Below are positions 1 to 6,795 of a stretch of DNA of 13,044 nt, piece after piece (the first letter of the stretch is position 1; each line of letters starts with the position of its first letter). The stretch covers positions 1-13,044 of the forward strand of contig DSBE01000093.1 in the NCBI GenBank assembly GCA_011053085.1, written 5' to 3'. The notes beneath the pieces are model-generated. The model worked only from the letters and a program-made list of their open reading frames with translations, had not been told where the DNA came from and searched no databases. The DNA is from Chloroflexota bacterium (GTDB lineage Bacteria > Chloroflexota > Anaerolineae > Anaerolineales > Anaerolineaceae). Both the position numbers and the translations under genes were made by a program.

Positions 1-132
1 GTTGATACGGAACAAATCACCATGAAAATGGCCGTTTATAGTACCATAATTAGCAAGCTAGAGTTTGAAGGTCGGCGGCCGTCACTGGTCAGTGTCGAAT
101 ACCTTCATGCACCTTATTTTCGGGAGGATTGA
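1..132 (+). CDS. ftsQ: Probable FtsQ C-terminus (partial, cut by window start)
   Basis: An open frame runs from base 1 to a TGA at 130-132 and encodes 43 residues ending in VSVEYLHAPYFRED. It has no start inside the window, so it is the tail of a gene that begins upstream. The stop lies 2 bases before the preferred ftsA ATG, and the ftsA ribosome-binding site sits inside its last codons, which implies translational coupling. A gene directly before ftsA is usually ftsQ (DivIB), the single-pass protein linking early and late divisome parts. The ending, a beta-strand-rich stretch closing on an aromatic/Arg tail, fits an FtsQ C-terminal domain. Identity rests mainly on synteny. The transmembrane and POTRA regions would lie outside the window. 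Confidence 0.62.
   Translation, partial: VDTEQITMKMAVYSTIISKLEFEGRRPSLVSVEYLHAPYFRED
122..127 (+). promoter_or_regulatory. Ribosome-binding site deciding the ftsA start
   Basis: GGGAGG lies 7 bases before ATG 135. An in-frame TTG at 129 is only 1 base from this site and cannot use it, so ATG 135 is the likely start. Confidence 0.75.
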
Positions 133-134
133 GT

Positions 135-1361
135 ATGGAAGAAACAATCATTGTAGGAATTGATATCGGCACATCCAAGGTATGTTCCATCGTCGCCAGA
201 GCCGAAGGGCGCCATCGGTTTCACATTTTGGGCGTCGGTATTGAACCAACCAAGGGGCTGCGCAAAGGGGCTGTGGTAGACCTGGCGATGGCAACACGCT
301 CCATCCGCCGTTCGATCGAGAAAGCCCAGCGCACTTCGGGCATGGAGATCACAGCTGCTTTCGTGAACCTGGCGGATATCTATGCCAAATCAACCAATAA
401 CCGCGGCGTTGTGGGCGTGGCGGGAAAAATGATCGGGCAGTCAGATATCGACCGCGCACTGGAATCTGCGCGTGCGGTGCAATTGGAGCACAATGCCGAG
501 GTGATCCATGTCATCCGGCGCGGATTCACCGTGGACGGCACCGAGGGCATTCGTGACCCCATCGGCCTGTATGGCTACCGTCTGGAAGTGGAAGCACACA
601 TCATCAGTGCCGAAGCCTCTGCGGTTGAAAACCTCAACCAGGCCATCGCCAACAATGGTGTGCAGGTGCTCAATTATGTACTCAATCCATTGGCGGCCGG
701 TGAGGCTGTGCTAACCGATACCGAAAAACAGATGGGCTGCATCGTTTGTGACATTGGGGCTGGCACAACCGATATTGCCATCTACATTGATGGTGATGTC
801 TGGTATAGGAAGGTGCTGCCGATCGGCGGCGACCTGATTACCAGTGACATCGCTGCCGGCTTGCGCCTGGCAATCGAAGATGCGGAAGACCTGAAAAAGA
901 CCAGCGGTTATGCCACCCAGGATGGGATAGCCCCCAACGAGGCGGTGCTGGTGCGGGCGTTCGGCAAGGAGGACCCCGAACAGGTCAGCCGCAAGACCCT
1001 GGCGCATATCATCGAGGCGCGCGTGGAAGAGATCTTCTTCCTGGTGATGCAGGAGATCAAACGCTCCGGCTATGACGGCCTGCTGCCAGCCGGTATGATC
1101 CTCACCGGCGGAACCAGTCTGCTGCCCGGCATACAAGAACTGGCATCACGCATTATGGAAGTGCCGGTACGTATTGCACAGGCGGAAAATATCTATGGGT
1201 TGGCTGACCAGCTCTACTCGCCTGCCTACGCCTCCTCCATCGGTTTGCTGCATTGGGCGATGCTGTATCTCGAAGCGGAATTCAACCGCCGTCCCGATAC
1301 CTCCAACCGAGGGCCGCGGCCGTCATCCCGCACTGAACGAACCACAACGCAACTTGCTTGA
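135..1361 (+). CDS. ftsA: Cell division protein FtsA (C-terminal helix lost by apparent frameshift)
   Basis: FtsA is the actin-like ATPase that tethers FtsZ filaments to the membrane and recruits later divisome proteins. As read, the gene gives 408 residues from ATG 135. Visible motifs are the phosphate-1 loop DIGTS (residues 10-14), the phosphate-2 motif DIGAGTTD (206-213) and the adenosine-site TGG near 324-326. The FtsA-specific 1C insert lies between the first two. The core ends near residue 382, followed by a low-complexity linker that stops at TQLA without a membrane-targeting helix. In the +1 frame the DNA encodes LLETIKEILKQLLP and stops at 1396-1398. A one-base shift in the linker would give a 420-residue protein, the length of E. 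coli FtsA, with a classical amphipathic tail. Assignment as FtsA is secure, but the true 3' end is doubtful. Confidence 0.93.
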   Translation: MEETIIVGIDIGTSKVCSIVARAEGRHRFHILGVGIEPTKGLRKGAVVDLAMATRSIRRSIEKAQRTSGMEITAAFVNLADIYAKSTNNRGVVGVAGKMIGQSDIDRALESARAVQLEHNAEVIHVIRRGFTVDGTEGIRDPIGLYGYRLEVEAHIISAEASAVENLNQAIANNGVQVLNYVLNPLAAGEAVLTDTEKQMGCIVCDIGAGTTDIAIYIDGDVWYRKVLPIGGDLITSDIAAGLRLAIEDAEDLKKTSGYATQDGIAPNEAVLVRAFGKEDPEQVSRKTLAHIIEARVEEIFFLVMQEIKRSGYDGLLPAGMILTGGTSLLPGIQELASRIMEVPVRIAQAENIYGLADQLYSPAYASSIGLLHWAMLYLEAEFNRRPDTSNRGPRPSSRTERTTTQLA

Positions 1362-1398
1362 AACCATCAAGGAGATTCTAAAACAATTGTTGCCCTGA
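1351..1398 (+). other. Out-of-frame coding segment for the FtsA membrane-targeting helix
   Basis: In the frame +1 relative to ftsA, this stretch encodes NLLETIKEILKQLLP followed by TGA. Leu and Ile fall at i, i+3, i+4 and i+7 spacing, with Glu, Lys, Gln and Thr on the other face. This is the short amphipathic helix that ends most FtsA proteins. The frame is open back to at least 1174, so the junction with the main frame could be anywhere in the linker, about 1287-1358. Confidence 0.7.
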
Positions 1399-1404
1399 AT
1401 CGTT

Positions 1405-1432
1405 TTGCATTGTCTTAAGAAATCAGTATACT
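1405..1432 (+). promoter_or_regulatory. Candidate sigma-70-type promoter for ftsZ
   Basis: TTGCAT (1405-1410), a 16-base spacer and TATACT (1427-1432) lie 33 bases before the ftsZ start. The -10 is good and the -35 weak. It may supplement read-through from upstream division genes. Confidence 0.4.
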
Positions 1433-1464
1433 TAGGATTAAGTTTTTGAGGAGTTAATAAAAAA

Positions 1465-2655
1465 ATGGAATATACATTCAATCAAGGTCAGGCAGAGGCA
1501 TTTGCCAGAATCAAAGTAGTTGGAGTGGGCGGCGGCGGTTGTAACGCCGTCAACCGCATGATCGAAGAAGGTTTGCAAGGCGTTGAATTCATTGCAGTCA
1601 ACACTGATGCACAGGCATTGATGGATTCAAAAGCGCAAACCCGTGTTCGCATCGGCGATAAATCCACCCGTGGGCTGGGTGCAGGCGGTAACCCCGAAAT
1701 GGGGCACAAAGCCGCAGAGGAAAACCGCGAAGAACTACGCCAGGTACTCAAGGGCAGCGATATGGTCTTTGTAACCGCTGGACTTGGCGGAGGAACCGGA
1801 ACCGGCGGCGCTCCTATTATCGCTGAAATTGCCAAAGAAGAAGGCGCGTTGACCATTGGTGTGGTCACCCGTCCCTTCACCTTTGAAGGCGTCAAGCGCG
1901 CTCAATCGGCCGAGACAGGCATCAAAAACCTGCGAGAAAGCGCCGATACCCTCATCGTCATCCCCAATGACCGGCTGCTGCAAATTGTTGACAAACGCGC
2001 CAGTTTGCAGGAAGCCTTCTCCATCGCTGATGATGTGCTGCGCCAGGGTATCCAGGGCATCTCAGAGTTGATCACCAAACCCGGCTTGATCAACCTTGAC
2101 TTTGCCGACGTGCGCTCGATCATGTCAGAGGGCGGCGCCGCACTCATGGCAGTCGGTCACGCCTCCGGCGAAGATCGCGCCCGCATTGCGGCCGAACAGG
2201 CCGTCTCCAGCCAGTTGCTCGACATCACCATCGACGGTGCCCACGGCATCCTCTTCAACATCACCGGCGGACCAGATATGACCCTGTTTGAGGTCAACCA
2301 GGCAGCCGCTATCATTCAGGAAACCGCGCACCCCGATGTCAACATCATCTTCGGCGCTGTTATCGATCCCGACATGGGCGAAGAAATCCGCCTTACCGTG
2401 ATCGCCACCGGCTTTGAAGGCACCGGCCGCGGCGCTGCCCCCGCGCAAAACCGCAGCAAAACCGCCCCAAACGCCTTTAGCCGCCAGACGGCGGCAGAAG
2501 CCAAGACTAAGGCAGAAGAAATGGTCCCGGTGCAGCGCGCAGATGCGCACAAAGAAGCCGCACCCAAGACCTACCAGCCGCCGAGTTTCAAACCAGATGA
2601 CATTGATATACCCGCCTACTTGCGGCAGCGGTATAATAGAAGCAAAGATAGTTAG
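1465..2655 (+). CDS. ftsZ: Cell division protein FtsZ
   Basis: FtsZ is the tubulin-like GTPase that polymerises at midcell to form the division ring. The 396-residue protein has the nucleotide-binding GVGGGGCN (residues 20-27), the tubulin signature GGGTGTG (108-114) and the T7 synergy loop NLDFADV (210-216) with its catalytic aspartates. A variable Ala/Lys-rich linker occupies about 318-375. The conserved C-terminal peptide DIDIPAYLR (379-387) is the docking site for FtsA and other partners. ATG 1465 is preceded by GAGGAG at 1448-1453 with an 11-base spacer. The gap to the ftsA stop is 103 bases, or 66 if the restored ftsA frame is used. The gene is full length with every key residue intact. 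The preserved C-terminal peptide implies a functional FtsA partner, which supports reading the ftsA truncation as an artefact or a recoded end. Confidence 0.98.
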   Translation: MEYTFNQGQAEAFARIKVVGVGGGGCNAVNRMIEEGLQGVEFIAVNTDAQALMDSKAQTRVRIGDKSTRGLGAGGNPEMGHKAAEENREELRQVLKGSDMVFVTAGLGGGTGTGGAPIIAEIAKEEGALTIGVVTRPFTFEGVKRAQSAETGIKNLRESADTLIVIPNDRLLQIVDKRASLQEAFSIADDVLRQGIQGISELITKPGLINLDFADVRSIMSEGGAALMAVGHASGEDRARIAAEQAVSSQLLDITIDGAHGILFNITGGPDMTLFEVNQAAAIIQETAHPDVNIIFGAVIDPDMGEEIRLTVIATGFEGTGRGAAPAQNRSKTAPNAFSRQTAAEAKTKAEEMVPVQRADAHKEAAPKTYQPPSFKPDDIDIPAYLRQRYNRSKDS

Positions 2656-2750
2656 TTTTTTACGGTTACGTCACTGTACGTACCTTACCAAAGGTGATAA
2701 CAGGTGATCGCAAAGCCCCCCTTGATGCGCGTGACCCTGAAGTCAACAAA

Positions 2751-2823
2751 GGGACAGACCATATCGCAGGTTCCCACTTATTAACTCCTCCCAAATTACT
2801 GGTTCGCCTGTCAGGTCTGTCCC
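2751..2823. repeat. 73-bp inverted-repeat element (REP/MITE-like)
   Basis: Perfect 10-bp arms GGGACAGACC (2751-2760) and GGTCTGTCCC (2814-2823) flank 53 bases without coding potential. A smaller CAGG/CCTG pair (2767-2770 and 2807-2810) is nested inside. No target-site duplication is evident. From memory, GGGACAGACC-type ends recur in dispersed palindromes associated with RAYT (Y1 transposase-like) genes, but no transposase lies here. The element sits between the ftsZ stop and the terminator. The remainder of the 2656-2950 gap holds only a short AGGTGAT direct repeat (2692-2698 and 2702-2708) besides the terminator and promoter listed separately. Confidence 0.5.
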
Positions 2824-2836
2824 ACATAAAAGAAAC

Positions 2837-2871
2837 ACCCCCGTACTCCCACAAGGCGGGGGTTGTTTTTT
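2837..2871 (+). terminator. Rho-independent terminator of the fts cluster
   Basis: ACCCCCG (2837-2843) pairs with CGGGGGT (2857-2863) across a 13-base loop, followed by TGTTTTTT (2864-2871). The T-run orients it to the plus strand, ending transcripts from ftsZ. Confidence 0.8.
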
Positions 2872-2911
2872 AACCATCTCTTTCTTTTGCTTGAAAACTG
2901 AAATCAGCACC

Positions 2912-2940
2912 CTGCATCCATGATATAGTTGCTCTATACT
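2912..2940 (+). promoter_or_regulatory. Candidate promoter for the MBOAT/SGNH unit
   Basis: CTGCAT (2912-2917), a 17-base spacer and TATACT (2935-2940) resemble the candidate ftsZ promoter. Transcription would begin near 2946-2948, only about 13 bases before ATG 2960. Confidence 0.35.
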
Positions 2941-2959
2941 CATCTCACGGGTGTATTCG

Positions 2960-4453
2960 ATGAATTTTACAAACTTCTGGTTTTACCCTTTCTTGTTGCT
3001 TGTCACGATCGTCAACTATCTCCTGCCGCGGAAAACGCGCTGGGTAGCACTGCTGATCGCCTCCTGGGGATTTTATCTCAGCGTTGACCTGCGCTTCGCT
3101 GCTGTCCTGCTGCTGGTCACAGTCTTTGCCTACACCTTCTCCCTACGCATTGCAGATGCCGTTGAAAGGGCAGAAAAAAAGCGCTGGCTTACAGCAGGGA
3201 TCATTGCCCTGCTGATTCCTCTCGCAAGCTTTAAAATCCTCGATTTTTCATCCCTCATCCTGTCGGCGTGGTTTTCATCCGACAATGATGCCATCATTCG
3301 GTTTTTAATGCCCCTGGGACTTTCTTTCTACACGTTTACCGCCCTTGCCTATCTCATCGACATTTATCGCGGGACAGCTACGCTACAGCGCAGTTTTCCC
3401 CGCTTTGCCCTTTTTTTATCCTTATTCCCAAAGCTGATCGCCGGACCTATCGAACGGGCAACCCCCCTGATGACACAGCTCTTCGATCCTGCTCCATTCG
3501 ATCATGACCGATTTGTCCAATCTACCGTGAGGGTTGGCTGGGGACTGCTCAAGAAGATTGTCCTTGCCAACCGCCTCGCGGTCATTGCGGATGCCGTTTT
3601 CAATGCGCCCGATGGACGCTCCGCCCCCGTTCTCATTGCTGGTGTGCTTGCTTTCACTTTCCAGGTATACATCGATTTTTCTGCTTACACCGATATCGCA
3701 ATCGGTGTGGCTGGTATGCTTGGGATTCAACTGTCTGAAAACTTCAAACAACCCTATTTCGCCCAATCAGTCACCGATTTCTGGCGGCGTTGGCATATCT
3801 CATTCAGTTCCTGGCTGCGCGATTATCTCTTCCTGCCTTTGAACTTTGCATCCCGCCGGAAAAAGATTGTGTTAAAGCCGCGCAAGGACGGCAGATCGCG
3901 TTCCCCTTTCTGGCAGGACCTGGCTGATCATGCCTTTACCTACCGCAATATTTTGGTCACATTTCTCATCAGCGGTTTGTGGCACGGCTCAAACTGGACC
4001 TTTCTCGCCTGGGGATTCCTGCACGGCATATTCCAGGCCGTAGAACTGCAGCGCAGACACCTGCACAAAACACAGAAAAATCATCCGTTGCGCGCTGTTG
4101 CAATCACCTTTTTTCTGACAACCATCGCCTGGATTTTCTTCCGCGCCAATTCCATCCCTGATGCCTTCACCATCCTGGGAAGGATCGGTGCTTTCAAACA
4201 CTTCTTCACTCTCAGCGGGTGGGATATGAGCAGCTTGGGTTTGGATTTCAACGACCGCCTGTTGGCATTCTTCCTGGTGATCATCTTCTTCGTGATCGAA
4301 GTCATCGAACGGGATACCTCCTTCCTGCACATTTTCCACCAACAGAAATTGTGGCTGCGTTGGATCATTTACATAGCCGCTATCATGGCGATCCTCCTCT
4401 TTGGGCAGTACGGCGGCAGCGCCTACAGCCAGTTCCTGTATTTTCAATTCTAA
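2960..4453 (+). CDS. MBOAT family O-acyltransferase (AlgI/DltB-like)
   Basis: This is a polytopic inner-membrane protein of 497 residues from ATG 2960; an in-frame GTG at 2951 is possible but gives a poorer N-terminus. It has around ten hydrophobic segments. Family hallmarks are FWRRWHISFSSWLRDY (about residues 274-289), the motif LWHG with His342 as the predicted catalytic histidine, and the ending QFLYFQF typical of AlgI/DltB relatives. Such enzymes pass an acyl group, usually acetyl, across the membrane to a partner that modifies an exported polysaccharide. The next gene begins 8 bases after the stop and encodes that kind of partner, so the two form an operon. Neither start has a clear Shine-Dalgarno sequence, and the candidate promoter would leave a very short leader. 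The polymer and acyl group cannot be told from sequence. Confidence 0.92.
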   Translation: MNFTNFWFYPFLLLVTIVNYLLPRKTRWVALLIASWGFYLSVDLRFAAVLLLVTVFAYTFSLRIADAVERAEKKRWLTAGIIALLIPLASFKILDFSSLILSAWFSSDNDAIIRFLMPLGLSFYTFTALAYLIDIYRGTATLQRSFPRFALFLSLFPKLIAGPIERATPLMTQLFDPAPFDHDRFVQSTVRVGWGLLKKIVLANRLAVIADAVFNAPDGRSAPVLIAGVLAFTFQVYIDFSAYTDIAIGVAGMLGIQLSENFKQPYFAQSVTDFWRRWHISFSSWLRDYLFLPLNFASRRKKIVLKPRKDGRSRSPFWQDLADHAFTYRNILVTFLISGLWHGSNWTFLAWGFLHGIFQAVELQRRHLHKTQKNHPLRAVAITFFLTTIAWIFFRANSIPDAFTILGRIGAFKHFFTLSGWDMSSLGLDFNDRLLAFFLVIIFFVIEVIERDTSFLHIFHQQKLWLRWIIYIAAIMAILLFGQYGGSAYSQFLYFQF

Positions 4454-4461
4454 AGGTCAGC

Positions 4462-5700
4462 ATGAAAAAAACGCCCATCCTCCGCTATCTCGCTTTCTGG
4501 TTGACCACCCTGCTGGTATTCTGTTTGCTGCAGATTGCCTTCCTCCCACGGGGTGAAGTCCTGCGTTGGCGCAACTTTTACGCTCTCCCCCGCAATACGG
4601 TGGATGTGGTTTTCCTCGGCACATCCCATGCATACCACAGTTTCAATCCGGAAGTGATCGATGACATTCTCCCCATCACCTCCCATTCGCTGGGAATCCC
4701 CGGTGACAACATTCAAATCGTTTATCATGAGATCCGCTCCATTCTGCGCAGCCAGCAGCCCGACCTGATCCTGGTAGACGCCTTCAGCCTTTCGATGAGC
4801 AACTGGCTCGATGGTCCGTATATCTACCGATTCCTCAACGCATCCTTTGCCCCACCCAATATCATTTCTGCCGCCGATATCCTTTTTAAGAATGATTATG
4901 ATTGGTGGAATTACTTCCCGCTTATCCGCAACAATCAGGATTGGAAGAACCTCGACAAGCTGATGAGCAACCCGGTCAGCAATACCCCGCCGGAATATCC
5001 AGAAAATCCGCAAGGGCACGCCCCACTCACCACAATCATCACTGATGCCGATTACGCCGCCATCCCGATGGAAGATTTCCTCCCCCTGCCAGAACACTAC
5101 CTCACCTACCTGCAGAAAGTGATCGATACTACCCGAAAAGAAAACGTCCAGCTCGCTTTTGTCGATACGCTCTGGAAAGGGTTTGAAAATCCTTTCTATG
5201 ATCTCTATGACCGCAGCAAGGAATTCCGCCTGCTTTCCAAAGAAGCCATCCCATATTATGATTTCCGCACCTACCCACTGGCGTATGATTGGTCACAGGT
5301 ACACATGTACGACCGCGACCATCCATCCGAGTTCGGTTCGCTGATCATCTCGGTGCGTACGGCGGAATTGATCAGCACCATGTTGGGCCTTCCGATCGAC
5401 CAGCAAAAATTAGCCTGGTATCAAAACTTCTACTTCGATGAGTTTTCCCTTGTTCAGGATGCGGATCAGATCACGCTCAGCCTGGTCCCCGCCAATCCTG
5501 CTGCCCCCCTGTACTATCGCTGGCAGCTGCTCGCATGGGACGAAGCCTCCCCGCTTTCTGAGGCGATTTTCACTGATGAACCGTTTGTGACCCTGGAAAC
5601 ACCCGCCCCTGGCAGTTACCGCATCGCAGTCGCTATCACCCAGCCTGGCGGGGATTACGAACTGGAAGGACGTTTTGCCCTGTTCATCACGGAACCTTAA
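4462..5700 (+). CDS. Membrane-anchored SGNH-like protein, probable partner of the MBOAT acyltransferase
   Basis: The 412-residue protein starts at ATG 4462 after AAAGGT (4452-4457), which overlaps the upstream TAA; a longer frame runs back into the MBOAT gene but is not credible. One hydrophobic segment (about residues 9-27) anchors it, placing the rest outside the membrane. VVFLGTSHAYHSF carries a GTSH variant of the SGNH block I motif, with Ser55 as candidate nucleophile. DRDHPSEFGS gives Asp284-x-x-His287, the typical C-terminal catalytic pair. Residues after about 315 form an extra beta-rich, possibly Ig-like domain (segments YYRWQLLAWD and GSYRIAVAI). In alginate and related systems, SGNH-fold proteins of the AlgJ/AlgX type work with an MBOAT to acetylate polymers. 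That role is inferred from the pairing and the motifs; no close named homologue is recognised. Confidence 0.8.
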   Translation: MKKTPILRYLAFWLTTLLVFCLLQIAFLPRGEVLRWRNFYALPRNTVDVVFLGTSHAYHSFNPEVIDDILPITSHSLGIPGDNIQIVYHEIRSILRSQQPDLILVDAFSLSMSNWLDGPYIYRFLNASFAPPNIISAADILFKNDYDWWNYFPLIRNNQDWKNLDKLMSNPVSNTPPEYPENPQGHAPLTTIITDADYAAIPMEDFLPLPEHYLTYLQKVIDTTRKENVQLAFVDTLWKGFENPFYDLYDRSKEFRLLSKEAIPYYDFRTYPLAYDWSQVHMYDRDHPSEFGSLIISVRTAELISTMLGLPIDQQKLAWYQNFYFDEFSLVQDADQITLSLVPANPAAPLYYRWQLLAWDEASPLSEAIFTDEPFVTLETPAPGSYRIAVAITQPGGDYELEGRFALFITEP

Positions 5701-5704
5701 GCGC

Positions 5705-5732
5705 TTGACAAACCAGCCAAAACCTATATAAT
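5705..5732 (+). promoter_or_regulatory. Consensus sigma-70 promoter of tRNA-Asn
   Basis: TTGACA (5705-5710), a 16-base spacer and TATAAT (5727-5732) match the consensus exactly. Transcription should begin about 6 bases before the mature tRNA. It starts 4 bases after the previous stop codon. Confidence 0.9.
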
Positions 5733-5744
5733 AATCTTTGCCGT

Positions 5745-5820
5745 TCCACACTAGCTCAATCGGCAGAGCAAGCGGCTGTTAACCGTTAGGTTCGTGGTTC
5801 GAGTCCACGGTGTGGAGCCA
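5745..5820 (+). tRNA. trnN: tRNA-Asn (anticodon GTT)
   Basis: A full cloverleaf of 76 bases can be folded. The acceptor stem TCCACAC (5745-5751) pairs with GTGTGGA (5810-5816), with discriminator G and an encoded CCA at 5818-5820. The D arm begins GCTC. The anticodon stem AGCGG/CCGTT encloses loop CTGTTAA with anticodon GTT at 5778-5780. The T arm is CGTGG TTCGAGT CCACG. GTT reads AAC and AAU, so the charge is asparagine. It is a single tRNA with its own promoter and terminator, not part of an rRNA operon. Confidence 0.97.
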
Positions 5821-5823
5821 TAT

Positions 5824-5851
5824 AAACACCCCCGCAATCGCGGGGGTGTTT
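5824..5851. terminator. Bidirectional hairpin terminator between tRNA-Asn and ppk2
   Basis: AAACACCCCCGC (5824-5835) pairs perfectly with GCGGGGGTGTTT (5840-5851) around loop AATC. The 12-bp stem has A/T ends on both sides, so it can end the tRNA transcript and, on the other strand, the ppk2 transcript that stops at 5865. The T-runs are short both ways. Confidence 0.75.
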
Positions 5852-5864
5852 GGTTTCTACCAGC

Positions 5865-6671
5865 CTAAATCACTTCCATCTCCTCAATGCCCTCCGGCGC
5901 GGGTGGATAGTGCATCTGCAGATTTTCCAGCGTTTCCACCAGGATCGTCGCCACCATCAGGTCACGGTACCATTTCTGGTTGGCAGGCACAATGTACCAT
6001 GGCGCGTACTCCGTGCTGGTCTTGTTGAGCGCGTCTTCATACGCCTGCTGAAAGTCAGGCCACAGTGCGCGGTCCTTGAGGTCATTGGGGTTGAACTTCC
6101 ATTGTTTGCGCGGTGTGTCGCGGCGTGAGATCAATTTATCGCGCTGTTTGTCGTTGCTGATGTGCAGGAAGAATTTGATGATCGTGGTGCCCTCGTCCGC
6201 CAGCAGGCGTTCAAACTCGCGGATATGGTGGTAGCGTTTCGACCAGCGTTCCTCTGGCGCCAGCGAATGCACCCGCACCACCAGCACATCCTCATAGTGG
6301 CTGCGGTTGAAAATCTTAATCTCGCCTTTGCCCGGGGTCTGCTGATGCACACGCCACAGGTAGTCGTGTGACAGTTCCTTGGGGGTCGGCACCTTGAAAT
6401 TGGCAACATTGACGCCCTGTGGATTCACCCCTTTGAACACCCCCCGGATGGTGCCATCCTTACCGCTGGTGTCCATCCCCTGCAGTACCAGCAGCAGGTT
6501 GTGTTTGCCCTGCGCATACAACAATGTCTGCAGTTCGCGCAGTTTGAGATTCAAAGGTTTAAATTGTTGTTTGGCTTCGTCTTTTGACCCCGCAAAATAG
6601 GTTTTGCCGTTGGCATCAAAATCAGACAACCGCACCGGCTGGTCAGGTTTCACACGAAATTGCTCAAACAT
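5865..6671 (-). CDS. ppk2: Polyphosphate kinase 2 family protein (class III-like)
   Basis: PPK2 enzymes transfer phosphate from polyphosphate to nucleotides; class III members can take AMP to ADP and on to ATP. The 268-residue protein has the Walker A motif GMDTSGKDGT (residues 65-74). Its Walker B/lid region is IFNRSHYEDV (120-129), with Asn122 where class I enzymes carry Asp (FDRSWY). From memory, the Asn and the SHYEDV context are typical of class III proteins such as those of Meiothermus and Deinococcus. A conserved WSKRYHHIREFE segment follows at about 143-154. ATG 6669-6671 is preceded by a perfect AAGGAGG (plus-strand 6676-6682). It lies downstream of the PLP-enzyme gene but behind that gene's terminator, so it probably has its own promoter within 6672-6740; I see no clear one. 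It is a single-domain cytosolic protein of normal length. Confidence 0.93.
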   Translation of the reverse strand: MFEQFRVKPDQPVRLSDFDANGKTYFAGSKDEAKQQFKPLNLKLRELQTLLYAQGKHNLLLVLQGMDTSGKDGTIRGVFKGVNPQGVNVANFKVPTPKELSHDYLWRVHQQTPGKGEIKIFNRSHYEDVLVVRVHSLAPEERWSKRYHHIREFERLLADEGTTIIKFFLHISNDKQRDKLISRRDTPRKQWKFNPNDLKDRALWPDFQQAYEDALNKTSTEYAPWYIVPANQKWYRDLMVATILVETLENLQMHYPPAPEGIEEMEVI

Positions 6672-6740
6672 AAAGCCTCCTTATGGCATTTTTTCTCAGT
6701 TTATTAGTTATATCATATCAAATGATGAAGCGCTTTTATG

Positions 6741-6772
6741 AAAAAAGGCGATGGTATCGCTACCACCGCCTT
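6741..6772 (-). terminator. Rho-independent terminator of the cystathionine beta-synthase-like gene
   Basis: Read on the minus strand, AAGGCG-G-TGGTA, loop GCGA and TACCA-T-CGCCTT form a 12-bp stem with one G-U pair, followed by a T-run (plus-strand A at 6741-6746). It ends transcription about 24 bases after the stop codon at 6796. Confidence 0.8.
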
Positions 6773-6795
6773 ATGATGTTGCTCACCAATTTAAA

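Noticed and set aside
2743..2943. Minus-strand 66-codon open frame in the ftsZ-MBOAT gap
   Set aside because: It runs through the terminator and inverted repeat; coding is an accident of those structures.
4219..4461. Upstream extension of the SGNH-like gene into the MBOAT gene
   Set aside because: It would overlap 235 bases of conserved MBOAT sequence; ATG 4462 has a ribosome-binding site and begins a natural membrane anchor.
4450..5097. Minus-strand open frame of 215 codons opposite the SGNH-like gene
   Set aside because: Shadow of the real plus-strand gene, which has anchor, catalytic motifs and operon context.
5745..5851. tRNA-Asn as an integration site for a mobile element
   Set aside because: No repeat of the tRNA 3' end, integrase or foreign-looking DNA is visible on either side; the two flanks are ordinary genes.
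6712..6726. Short dyad ATCAT-N5-ATGAT upstream of ppk2
   Set aside because: Only 5-bp arms in AT-rich DNA; expected by chance.
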